Shown in pieces: positions 26,265 through 35,700 of a DNA stretch of 64,000 nucleotides. Positions within the stretch are counted from its first letter, which is position 1; each line of letters opens with the position of its first letter. Position numbers and translations under genes: made by a program. The notes below the pieces were generated by a model. The model saw only the letters and a program-made list of their open reading frames with translations, was not told where the DNA came from and made no database searches. The stretch lies in assembly GCF_001905095.1 (NCBI RefSeq), contig NZ_LWLS01000056.1, positions 1 through 64,000 of the forward strand. The letters are read 5' to 3'. Source of the stretch: Micromonospora sp. CB01531 (GTDB lineage: Bacteria > Actinomycetota > Actinomycetes > Mycobacteriales > Micromonosporaceae).

Positions 26265-27392
26265 TCACTGCGGCGGCAGCGGCGGTGGGACGCTGGCCAG
26301 CACCGACGCGAGCTCCGGCAGCTGCCCCGCCGGCTGCCACTGCGCCATGCCGGCCCGCCAGACCAGCGTGTCCGGGCCCAGCGTGCCCGCGCCCACCTGC
26401 TCGGCCAGCCCACCGAGGTCGAACGGGCCCTGTCGCTGCCCGGCGACGCCGATGTACCACTGCGTCTGGTTCGGCAGCGGCGGCGGCTCGGCGCCGCCCG
26501 GCGGCGCGGGCACCGGCGCCGGCTGCGTCCCCGCGCCGCCTGACATGGACCTGGCCACCTGCTGCCCCACCGCCATGCCCAGGCCCAGCCCGAGGCCGGC
26601 CCCGGCGCCACCGCCCGGGTTCTTCGCCGCGTCCTCCAGCGCGGTGGCCGCCTGGTAGCGGGTGAACCGGTCCAGGTCCCCGACCGCGCCCATGCCGGTC
26701 CGCTTGTCCAGCGCCCGCTCGACCTCCGGCGGCACGGAGACGTTCTCGATGACGAACTTGGGGATGGCGATGCCGACCTCGGCCAGTTCCTCGGTCAGCA
26801 CGGCGGCCAGCCGCCGGCCGATCGCGTCCTGGTGCGCCGCCAGGTCCAGCAGCGGCACCCCCGCCGTGGCCAGCGCGCCGCCGAGCCGCCCCACGATGAG
26901 CTGGCGCAGGTACTCCTGCACCTCCTCGGTGCGGAACTGCGGATCCGTGCCGACCAGCTCCCGCAGGAGCTGCTGTGCGTCCACCACCCGCGCCGCGTAC
27001 GCGCCGAACGCCCGCAGCCGGACCACACCGAACTCGGCGTCCCGCAGGATCACCGGGTTCTGGGTGCCCCACTTCATGTCGGTGAACTGCCGGGTGTTGA
27101 CGAAGTACACCTCGGCCTTGAACGGCGAGTTGAAGCCGTACTTCCAGCCCTTGAGGGTGGACAGGATGGGCAGGTTCCGGGTCTCCAGCGTGTACCCGCC
27201 GGGTGGGAACGCGTCGGCGATCTGCCCCTCGTTGACGAACACCGCCGTCTGGGACTCCCGGACGACCAGCTGGGCGCCCATCTTGATCTCGTTCTGGTAA
27301 CGGGGAAAGCGCCAGACGATCGTGTCCCGGCTGTCGTCCAGCCATTCCACGATGTCGACGAACTCGCCCCGGAGCTTGTCCATCAGGCCCAC
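26265..27392 (-). CDS. SPFH-domain protein with C-terminal GYF_2-like domain (YdjI-like)
   Basis: A 375-residue protein. Residues about 20-260 are an SPFH/virion-core-like domain (IVWRFPRYQNEIKMGAQLVV, FVNEGQIADAFPPGGYTLET, RAFGAYAARV, AEVGIAIPKFVIENVSVPPE). A Gly-rich linker (GAGAGLGLGLGMAVGQQ) and a Pro-rich spacer lead to a GYF_2-like module with QWYIGVAGQRQGPFDLGGLAEQ and TLVWRAGMAQWQPAG. Related Bacillus YdjI acts with PspA and the YdjGH membrane proteins. Here only the zinc-ribbon partner follows, 49 bp downstream. A membrane-envelope stress role is inferred. The GTG start has AGGGGGAGGGGG just upstream. Confidence 0.82.
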   Translation of the reverse strand: MGLMDKLRGEFVDIVEWLDDSRDTIVWRFPRYQNEIKMGAQLVVRESQTAVFVNEGQIADAFPPGGYTLETRNLPILSTLKGWKYGFNSPFKAEVYFVNTRQFTDMKWGTQNPVILRDAEFGVVRLRAFGAYAARVVDAQQLLRELVGTDPQFRTEEVQEYLRQLIVGRLGGALATAGVPLLDLAAHQDAIGRRLAAVLTEELAEVGIAIPKFVIENVSVPPEVERALDKRTGMGAVGDLDRFTRYQAATALEDAAKNPGGGAGAGLGLGLGMAVGQQVARSMSGGAGTQPAPVPAPPGGAEPPPLPNQTQWYIGVAGQRQGPFDLGGLAEQVGAGTLGPDTLVWRAGMAQWQPAGQLPELASVLASVPPPLPPQ

Positions 27393-27493
27393 CGCGGCCC
27401 CCTCCCCCTGTCGCTGCCGAGGTCATCGGCGTCGCGGCGACGATAACAAGTGCCCGCCACCCGCGGCCGCCGCGCCGGTCCCCCTCCCCCCGA

Positions 27494-28114
27494 TCACCGA
27501 GAGAACCGTGCCGCGGGCTCACCGTCGAGATGCCCCGGGGGTAGGCGGCGACCGCAGATCACGAGCAGCAGGTCCTGAGCGAGTCCACGCAGGGGTGCTC
27601 CTGATCCGTACGCCCAGTCGAGGTCGGTCGCCTGCAGGCTGACCCCGGTGAGGTCGGTACCGAAGTACGTGACGTTCCGTGGCCGCATGCCGGCCAGCAC
27701 CAGCGCCACCCGGTCCGGCGGGATGCTGCGAGGCAGCCCGAGGCCCACGGTGATGTCGAGGCCGTGGATGACGTCGTGCGACAGCGCTCCGGCGACCCCG
27801 CCGCCGGGCGGCGTCCAGGGGTGGTCGATGTTGTCCCGCAGCGCCGCGATCAGCCGCTCGGTCGGCATGCCTGCCGCGTCGCGGCGGGCGGCGCGGTCGG
27901 CCATCCGATCAAAGCTGCCGCGCGCCTTCATCAGGTCGATGAGGATCCGCCGGAGGGAGGTCCGGAACGGCATCGTAATGTGCGCGACGACCTCCCGCAC
28001 CCGCCAGCCGTCACACAGGGTGAGCGAATCCCATCGCTCCGCCGGCAGGGCGGCGAGCAGGTCCGCCAACTCGCGCCGTTCCGCCGCCACCGCGGCTCGG
28101 AGCCGATCTTCCAT
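27494..28114 (-). CDS. mycothiol-dependent maleylpyruvate isomerase/DinB-like protein
   Basis: A 206-residue DinB/MDMPI-fold protein. The metal-site pattern is present: LCDGWRVREVVAHI with the first His, and LSHDVIHGLDI with the second and third His. The C-terminal half carries DLTGVSLQATDLDWAYGSG, typical of the mycothiol-dependent family in actinomycetes. The actual substrate is unknown; members include maleylpyruvate isomerase and many uncharacterised thiol-dependent enzymes. The ATG is favoured by GGGAG nine bases upstream. It is divergent from the sigma-factor gene and could share its promoter region. Confidence 0.8.
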   Translation of the reverse strand: MEDRLRAAVAAERRELADLLAALPAERWDSLTLCDGWRVREVVAHITMPFRTSLRRILIDLMKARGSFDRMADRAARRDAAGMPTERLIAALRDNIDHPWTPPGGGVAGALSHDVIHGLDITVGLGLPRSIPPDRVALVLAGMRPRNVTYFGTDLTGVSLQATDLDWAYGSGAPLRGLAQDLLLVICGRRLPPGHLDGEPAARFSR

Positions 28115-28219
28115 CGTCCGTCTCCCGTCCATTGCGCGGACCCGTCCGGATCCGCACCAGGGGATACGACGGAGGCGTTCCGAACTCATCGCTGCCGCCG
28201 TACGTCGGCCGGTTTCCGT

Positions 28220-29266
28220 ATGGTCGGGGGCGTGGTGGACACGACGGTGGACCGGCTGGAGCCGTACCGGGTGGAGCTGACCGGCTACTGCTACCGGATG
28301 CTCGGGTCCGGGTTCGAAGCCGAGGACGCGGTGCAGGAAACCCTGCTGCGCGGCTGGCGGTCGCTCGACCGGTACGACGAACGGCGGGCCTCGCTGCGGA
28401 CCTGGCTGTACCGCATCGCGACGAACGTCTGTGTCGACATGCTGCGCGGCGCGCGGCGCCGTGCCCTCGCGATGGATCTCAGCGGCCCGTCGAGGGCTGG
28501 TGCGGAGATCGGCGCGCCGGCCACCGAACGAGCCTGGGTGCAGCCCGTGCCGGATGATCTGGTGCTGCCGGCGGACGGCGGCCCGGAGGAACAGGCCGTG
28601 CGCCGGGAAACGATCCGGCTGGCGTTCGTCGCCGTCCTCCAGCATCTGCCGCCCCGCCAGCGGGCCGTGCTGATCCTGCGCGACGTGCTGTGCTGGCGGG
28701 CCGAGGAGGTCGCGGATCTGCTGGACACCACGGTGGCGGCGGTGACCAGCGCCCTGCAACGAGCCAGAACGACGCTCAAGGCCGCCGGGGTGACGCCGGG
28801 CGAGCCACTGCGGCCGGACGACCGGGCCCAACGCGACCTGCTCGCCCGATACTGCGACGCGTTCGAGCGACACGACGTGACCGCGCTGGTGGCGCTGCTG
28901 CACGAGGACGCCACCATGTCGATGCCACCGTTCCGCTGGTGGATCCGCGGCCGGACGGAGATCCGACAGGCTCTGCTGGCACCGGGAACGTGCGAAGGAG
29001 CCCGGCTGGTGCCGGTGGCGGCGAACGGATCGCCGGCGTACTGGCAGACCCGGCCGGATCAGGACGGCGTGCACGTGCCGTTCGGGCTGGTCGTCCTCGA
29101 CGTGTGGCAGGGTCTGGTCACCGGCAGCACCACCTACCTCGACCCCGGCCGGCTGGTCCAACTGTTCGGCCCGCCGGCCGAGCCTTGGCAGCCGGTCGGG
29201 GCCTTGCCGGCCGGCCCGCCACGGGTCGCCGGGCCGTTCGCGAGCCGCCGCGCGGCGCACCGATGA
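28220..29266 (+). CDS. ECF sigma factor with SnoaL-like C-terminal domain (SigG/ECF56-like)
   Basis: A 348-residue extracytoplasmic-function sigma factor. Region 2 (residues about 15-80) has YCYRMLGSGFEAEDAVQETL and LRTWLYRIATNVCVDML. Region 4 (about 135-185) has LPPRQRAVLILRDVLCWRAE then VAAVTSALQRARTTL. Residues about 205-330 form a SnoaL/NTF2-like domain (ALVALLHEDATMSMPPFRWW), which in this class replaces a separate anti-sigma factor as the likely regulator. No anti-sigma gene is adjacent, as expected. ATG 28220 lacks a ribosome-binding site; GTG 28232 or 28235 are alternatives. A VOC protein follows 63 bp downstream and may be a target. Confidence 0.85.
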   Translation: MVGGVVDTTVDRLEPYRVELTGYCYRMLGSGFEAEDAVQETLLRGWRSLDRYDERRASLRTWLYRIATNVCVDMLRGARRRALAMDLSGPSRAGAEIGAPATERAWVQPVPDDLVLPADGGPEEQAVRRETIRLAFVAVLQHLPPRQRAVLILRDVLCWRAEEVADLLDTTVAAVTSALQRARTTLKAAGVTPGEPLRPDDRAQRDLLARYCDAFERHDVTALVALLHEDATMSMPPFRWWIRGRTEIRQALLAPGTCEGARLVPVAANGSPAYWQTRPDQDGVHVPFGLVVLDVWQGLVTGSTTYLDPGRLVQLFGPPAEPWQPVGALPAGPPRVAGPFASRRAAHR

Positions 29267-29329
29267 GTCCGACGGCTCCGGTACGTATTCCCCGGTGGGT
29301 GACAGCCACGCCGATCGGAGGCGCAATCA

Positions 29330-29689
29330 ATGACAACGGTCCAGCCCGTCATCAGCACGCCCGACCTGGGCCGCCTGCAGGCGTTCTACGCACGCTTGTT
29401 CAACGCCGTGCAGGTGCGACGGTTCCCAGCTGACGGCCCGCCGTTCTTCGTCGGCCTCATGCTGGGCGACTCGGAGGTCGGCCTGGTCAGCCAACCCGAC
29501 ACCGACCTGTCCACGCCGCCGCGGATCCTGCTCAGCGTGGACGTCGAGGACGTGGACGCGCTGCTGGACGAGGTGGTGGCAGCCGGCGGGCGGGTGCTCG
29601 GCCCACCCAACGACATGCCGTGGGGCCAGCGGGTGGCGCATGTGCACGACCCTGACGGCAACCTGATCAACCTGACCCAGGTGATCTGA
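29330..29689 (+). CDS. VOC-superfamily (glyoxalase-like) protein
   Basis: A 119-residue vicinal-oxygen-chelate protein made of two beta-alpha-beta-beta-beta modules. It opens with VISTPDLGRLQAFYARLF and closes with HVHDPDGNLINLTQ. Metal ligand candidates are His in VAHVHDPDGN and the Glu in GDSEVGL. A ribosome-binding site GGAGG lies nine bases upstream. It follows the sigma factor in the same direction and ends at a strong hairpin. Functions in this family range from glyoxalase to antibiotic binding; none can be assigned here. Confidence 0.85.
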   Translation: MTTVQPVISTPDLGRLQAFYARLFNAVQVRRFPADGPPFFVGLMLGDSEVGLVSQPDTDLSTPPRILLSVDVEDVDALLDEVVAAGGRVLGPPNDMPWGQRVAHVHDPDGNLINLTQVI

Positions 29690-29697
29690 GAAGACCA

Positions 29698-29730
29698 GGT
29701 GCCGGAGCACGCGTGGCGTGCTCCGGCACC
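29698..29730. terminator. bidirectional terminator between VOC and ThuA/GSDH genes
   Basis: A perfect 14-bp inverted repeat (29698-29711 and 29717-29730, half-site GGTGCCGGAGCACG) with a 5-nt loop. It lies 9 bp after the VOC stop and 40 bp past the end of the convergent giant gene, so it probably serves both. Confidence 0.85.
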
Positions 29731-29769
29731 GGTCGGGGAGCCGGCCGGCACCGGCTCGCCGTCATCTCC

Positions 29770-32700
29770 TCACAGACGGGCCTTCAGGTAGGCGCCGGCC
29801 GCGAGCAGTTGCGTGCGGGCCGACTCGTCGGTGGCGGTCCTGGCCGCCGCCGCGAACCGGTCCAGCGCGGCCTTGGCCGGGTCCTTCTGGCCCGCCGCCG
29901 CCGTGCTCTTGGCCGCCTGGAGCTGGCCGAACAGGTGGTCGGCCAGATCCTCGCTGATCAGGCCGTCCGCCTGGTATCGCCGCACCAGCGCCTGGGCGTT
30001 GTCGTAGGTGGCGACGATCTCGAACGAGACGGTCACCTCCGTGGTGTTGCCGGCCAGGTCGGTCGCCACGACGGTCAGTTCGTGGCCGCCGGCCGTGGGC
30101 TGGACACCCGCGCCGCTCTCGATCGCCACCCCGTCCAGGCGGAGGGCCACCGAGTCGACGCCCGACGCGGCGTCGCGGGCCGTGGCGGCGATCGGCAGTG
30201 ACCTGCCGAGGTCGTACTTGCCGCCGTTCGCCACGCCGTCGACGGTCACGACCGGGTCCGTGGTGTCCACGGCCAGGGACACCGCCTTCAGCGCGGAGAT
30301 GTTGCCGGCCTCGTCGATCGCCCGGAGCCGCAGCTCCCACCGGCCGTCCTCGGTCACCTTGATCGGCTCGCGGTACTCGGTCCAGGCGCCGTCGCCCTCG
30401 ACGAACTCGATGCGTACCGGCCCGCCGCGGTCATCGCTCGCCGAGGCGGTGACCGTCACCGGCGAGGTGTACCAACCGCGCTTGCCGTTCGGCTGCGCCG
30501 GGTCGACCGCCACGGTCAGGCTCGGCGCCGTCGTGTCGAGAATCCGGAAGTAGTCGAAGCCGACCGTGACCGGCTGCGCCTGCTCCGGACCGAGCGCCAT
30601 CAGACCGAACGAGGTCATCACGGCGTCGTTGGTGACCGGCTGGCCGAGGGAGGTCCAGTTGACCCCGCCGTCGCTGATCTGGGCCGAGTAGGTGTTCCCA
30701 CTCCGGCTCAGCCGCAGGTAGTACCAGCCGCTCTCGGACGAGTCGGCGATGTCGATCGACCGGTTGCCGCCGTTGCCGAACTGCGCGTTGCGTTCCGAGA
30801 CGAGCTCGGCGCGCAGGTTCGTCGGCGTTCCGGCGTTGTTGTTCGCCACCACGTCGAACTTCACGTAGTTGTCGTCGTTGTTGTAGACCAGGAAGCCGGC
30901 CAGCTGCCACTTGTGCAGCATCGTCGGCGTCAGCCTGGTCTCGATCGTCCAGTTACCGGCGGCGACGTCCGCGGGGATCTTCTGCAGGATGAAGTTCCGC
31001 GGCGAGTCGTTGTTGGTGCCGTTGATGTCGCCCGGCTGGGTCTCGATGCGCAGCGCACCGCCGCTCACCGCGGCCTTGGTCGAGTCGTACCGCACCACCG
31101 AGTTCCACCGGCAGCCGTCGAGCGTGCTGCCGTCGAACTCGTCGCTGGGCGCGCGGACCCCGTCGTCCGTGCCGTCCGGCGTGATGGTGAAGTGGTCGAA
31201 CACCGCGTTGACCCGTGCCGCCCCGGTGTCCCCGGCGGCCATGGGGCCGACGGTCGCGTTCGGGATGACGGTCGCGGAGCCGGCGAGCGCCGTCCAGCTC
31301 TGACCGTCGGCGGAGTACGCCGCGGTCAGCTTCTGACCGTCGCTGACCAGTCGCAGGTGCGCGGTGGCCGGGAAGTCCGCCGGCAGACCCACGTTGGCGT
31401 GCCAGGTCCGCGTCCCGCCGGCCTCGGTCTGGAACTCCATGATCCGACCGCCGGACGAGGAGCGGGTGAACGCCAGTTTGACATAGTCGTTGTCGGTGCC
31501 GTGCATGAGCAGGCCGGCGTGCTGCCACTCGCGGTCGTGCGGGATGGTCACCTTCGTGGTGATCGTCCACGGTCCGACCTTGGCGCGCTGGCCGGCGTAG
31601 CTGATCGGTCCGGTGTTCGCCTCGTTGATGTCGCCGTTGGTGACCGGCAGCACCAGCCCGCCGTTGGTGACCCGCACCGGCAGGTTCGGGGCGTTGCGCA
31701 CGGTGGTCCACCGGTTGGTGTTCAGCGTGTCACCGTCGAAGGTGTCCGAGCCGCGGATCGCGCAGCCCGGAGTGGTCTCCGGCGGTGCCGGGTGGATGGC
31801 CTTGTCGACCAGGGTGAAGCCCGTGAACTTCACTTCGCTGGTGGCCGACGTGTTGTGCGCGGTGACCGCGAGGCCGATGTCCTGCGGGCTGGCCGCGCCG
31901 GGCAGCGTCACCGGGTCGCCGACCAGGGTGAACGACTTCCCGTCCTTGCTCCAGTACCCGTAGTACTTCCCGCCGTCGCGCACGATCCGCACCCAGGACG
32001 GGTAGCTGGTGTTGCTGGCGCCGGTACTGGCGTCGAGCTGGCCGTTGCCGTCGGTGTCGCGCAGCCACTCGAACCCGAGGCCCGCCCGCATCGTCATCGC
32101 CGCGTACCCGGGCGACCTGCCGGGCTGGGTGACGTCGTTCCGGACGATCAGGCCGGCCTTGGCGGAGTTATTCGTGTTCGTCTGGCTCTCGATCTTCACC
32201 GTGGCGGTCCAGGTGTTGCCGGCCGCCGCCGGCAGATACACCGAGCCGTACTGGTCGGTGCCCTGCCACATGTTCTCGCCGCCGGCGTTGATGATCCAGG
32301 TGTCCTGGTCCGGCCGGTCGAACGCGGCGGTGGTGTTGCTGTAGGTCTGCCAGGCTCCGTAGAGGTCACCGACCTCGACCTGCACGACGCGGGACTTGGC
32401 GTGGTAGCCCTTGTTGTTGGTCGCGACCGCGGTCAGCTGGTAGCGCTTCTGGGTGGACGCGTTCCACTTCATCGAGTACGGCGCCGTGGTGTCGACGCCG
32501 ATCGACGTGCCGTCGACGAAGAACTCGACCTTGGTGATCGTGTTCTCCGCGTCGCTCGCGGCTGCGGTCACCTGGATCTCGCCCGGCTCCAGCTCGTCGG
32601 TCGGCGTCGGGGAGGTCACCGCGACCTTCGGCTTGCTCGTCGGCGAGACGCCCTTGCCGTCGGCCTCGATGAAGTTCAGGCGCCGCTCACCGGCACCCGG

Positions 32701-35700
32701 GAACACCGCGTACAGGGTGAACGTCTCGCCGGGGTCGGGCACCTCGACCGGGACGTCCACGTAGCCGCCGCCGCTGGTCGCCGGCACCTGCGCGGTGCCC
32801 AGCAGCGCGCCGTCCGGCGCGCCCCGCCGGAGCTCGATCCTGCCCGCACTGGCGGCCGACGCCCGCAGGATCAACCGGTCGACGTTGTGCAGGTTGACCG
32901 GGTCGTACGACGCCCAGGCGCCGTTCTGGCCGGCGATGGAGTTCCCGTGGCCCTCGACGTCCCGCGACGAGCCGACCGTCACGTTCGACGAGTTGTCGAA
33001 GAACTCCGCCTCCCGCTGCTTCGGGAACATCAGGGTGGTGTCCGAACCGGTCAGGCTCGGGATGCCACCCGCGCCACCGGAGTCGGCGTAGCGGCCGTCG
33101 ATCGCGTAGAAGACGTTCATGTCCTCGCCGTGTCCGCCGCCGAGGTCGGCGACCACCTTGCCGGTACGCCCGTGCAACGGTTCGGCCGGGTGCGCGTGCT
33201 CGTCGTGGCCCATCGCCGGCTGGATCACCACGTCGGCGTCGTCGATCTGGGTGTCCTCGGCGTCGCTGACCGACAGGTCCCAGCTCACCTCGTCGCCGAA
33301 GTCGAAGAACGCGCCGTTGGGCGGCTGGTTGAACTTCACCTTCGGCCGGGTGTTGCCGACCGTGATCGGCACCGTCGTCGTCCCGGTCTTGCCGGCCGGG
33401 TCGGTCACCGTGAGGCGGGCGTTGTAGACGCCGTTCGCGGTGTAGGTGAAGGTCGGCTTCGGCTCGGTGGAGTCGGCGGAGCCGTCACCGGTGAAGTCCC
33501 ACTCGTAGCGCAGCTGCTCGTTCTCCGGGTCGGTGCTGCCCGAGCCGTCGAAGCGGACCTGCAGCGGCGCCTGGCCGGAGTCGGGCGAGGCGCTGATCTT
33601 CGCCGTCGGCGAGCGCGAGCCGGAGATGTAGTCGACCCGGTACAGCCCCGAGTTCGGGTTGTCGCGGCCGAAGCCGCCGCCCCAGTCCAGCACGTACATC
33701 GAGCCATCGGGACCGAACTTGGAGTCGATCGGGGCGAGGAACTGCTGCTGCGGCAGGAACGGGTTGACCTTCTCGACCCCGCCTTGCCCGTTCGGGATGA
33801 TCGAGTACATCTTGTTCCGCGACCACTCGTAGAAGAACGGCTTGCCGTCGTAGGACGCCGGGAACTTGGTGTCGGACTGCAGGTTCGGGTCGTACTTGTA
33901 GAACGGGCCGCCCATCGGAGCCAGGCCGCCACCCTGCGGGATGACCGACGGCACCGAGGAACGCTTGTAGCCGTACCACATCTTGGCCGGCTTGGCGGGC
34001 GGCAGCTCGGTCAGGCCGGTGTTGCGCACCGAGTCGTTGATCGGGCGGGCGCAGTCGAAGTACGCCCCGACCGTCACCGGGTTCGTCCGGTAGTCCACGT
34101 CCCGGAACGGCTCGTTGTTGCCCATGCACAGCGGCCAGCCGTAGAAGCCGGGCTCGGTGATGAGGTTCCACTCGGCGATGCCGGCGGGTCCGCGGTCCGG
34201 GTTGTCGTTGCTGTTGTCCGGCGAGTAGTCCGCCAGCCCGATGGCCCCGGTCTGCGGGTCGATCGAGAACCGGAACGGGTTGCGGAAGCCCATCGCGTAG
34301 ATCTCCGGCCGGGTCTTCGCCGTGCCCGGCGGGAACATGTTGCCTGCGGGAATGGAGTAGCTGCCGTCCGCCTCGGGGCGGATCCGCAGCAGCTTGCCGC
34401 GCAGGTCGTTGGTGTTGGCCGAGGTCGCCCGCGCGTCGTGGAACGTGCCGTCCCGCTCGGACAGCGGCGCGTAGCCGCCGGACGGCTCGGAGTGCGGGTT
34501 CACGTCGTCGCCGACGCTCAGGTAGAGGTTTCCGTCCGGGCCGAACGCGAGGCCGCCGCCGGTGTGCCCGGGCTCGTCCGGGAGCCGGCGCGCCGGCACC
34601 TCGAGCAGGACCTTCTCCGTGGCCCGGTCGATCTGCGAGCCCGGCCCGACGGTGAGCCGGGACAGGCGGCTGACGAAGTTCGCCGGGTCGCTGTCGTTCG
34701 TGCTCGCCGGCGCGTAGTAGATGTAGAGGTAGCCGTTCTGGGCGAACTTCGGATCGAGCGCGATGCCGAGCAGGCCGTCCTCACCGCCGGAGTACACGGG
34801 GATCGTGATCGCGGTGGAGGTGGTCTTCGTCCGCGGGTCGTACACCCGGATCTGGCCGCGTACCAGCTCGGTGAAGAACACCCGGCCGTCCGGTGCGACG
34901 TCCATGGCGAACGGGGCGCTGGTGTTCTGGTCCAGCGGGACCCGTTCGAACTGGTCCCACACCGTGCCGCCGCAGTCGCCCTCGACCATGCCGGCCGCCC
35001 ACTTCACGCCGCCGACGATGTGCTGCACCAGCCCCGGCTCGCCGGTGTAGTGCGCGCCGAAGTGGCCCATGCCGGTCATCCAGGCACGGCCGCCGTCGTA
35101 CGGCTTGCACCACGAGATCGGGTGGTCGTAGCCCATGGCGTTGTTGCCCGGGTTGTACGTCGTCTCGTCCATCGTGGCGAGTACGTGCGCGTTGCCGCGG
35201 ACGTTGAGCGCGTAGTTGTACCACTCGTCGGCGCGCTCCCACCGCTGCGGCAGGTGCGCGGTCGACGGGTGGCTGTGGTCCTCGACGCGGACAGTGCCGG
35301 GCAGGCCGGGGCTGGTGCCGGTGGCGGCGTGGCCGGGCATCAGCGAGCCGATCATGTTGTCCCACCACGCGTAGTTCCCGCGCATGTCGGTGGCGTTGTG
35401 GATGGCGACGATGCCGTGCCCGGCCTTCATGTAGCGCTCCATCGCCGCCTTCTGGTCGGCGGTCCACGGGTCGCCGGAAGCCTGGAACATCACCAGGGCG
35501 TCGAAGTGCGCGAGGTCCTCGTCGTTGAAAATCGACGAGTCCTCGGTGTGCTGCGAGGTGATCCCGGCGTTGGCGAAGGCGGCCTGCAGCACGGGAACGC
35601 CCTGCTCGATCGCCTCGGTGTGCCGGAACTGAGTGGTCTTGGTGAAGATCAGCACGTGCGCTTGGCCATGGTCGCCCGGGTGGGCGACCGCCGGCGCTGG

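Noticed and set aside
25121-26611. Longer version of the zinc-ribbon protein starting at 26611
   Set aside because: The upstream extension is antisense-like Arg/Ser sequence overlapping the SPFH gene. The zinc ribbons start just after MSDTAV at 26215.
28141-28219. Strong sigma-factor ribosome-binding site
   Set aside because: No Shine-Dalgarno of convincing spacing precedes ATG 28220 or the GTGs; the start is left uncertain and treated as possibly leaderless.
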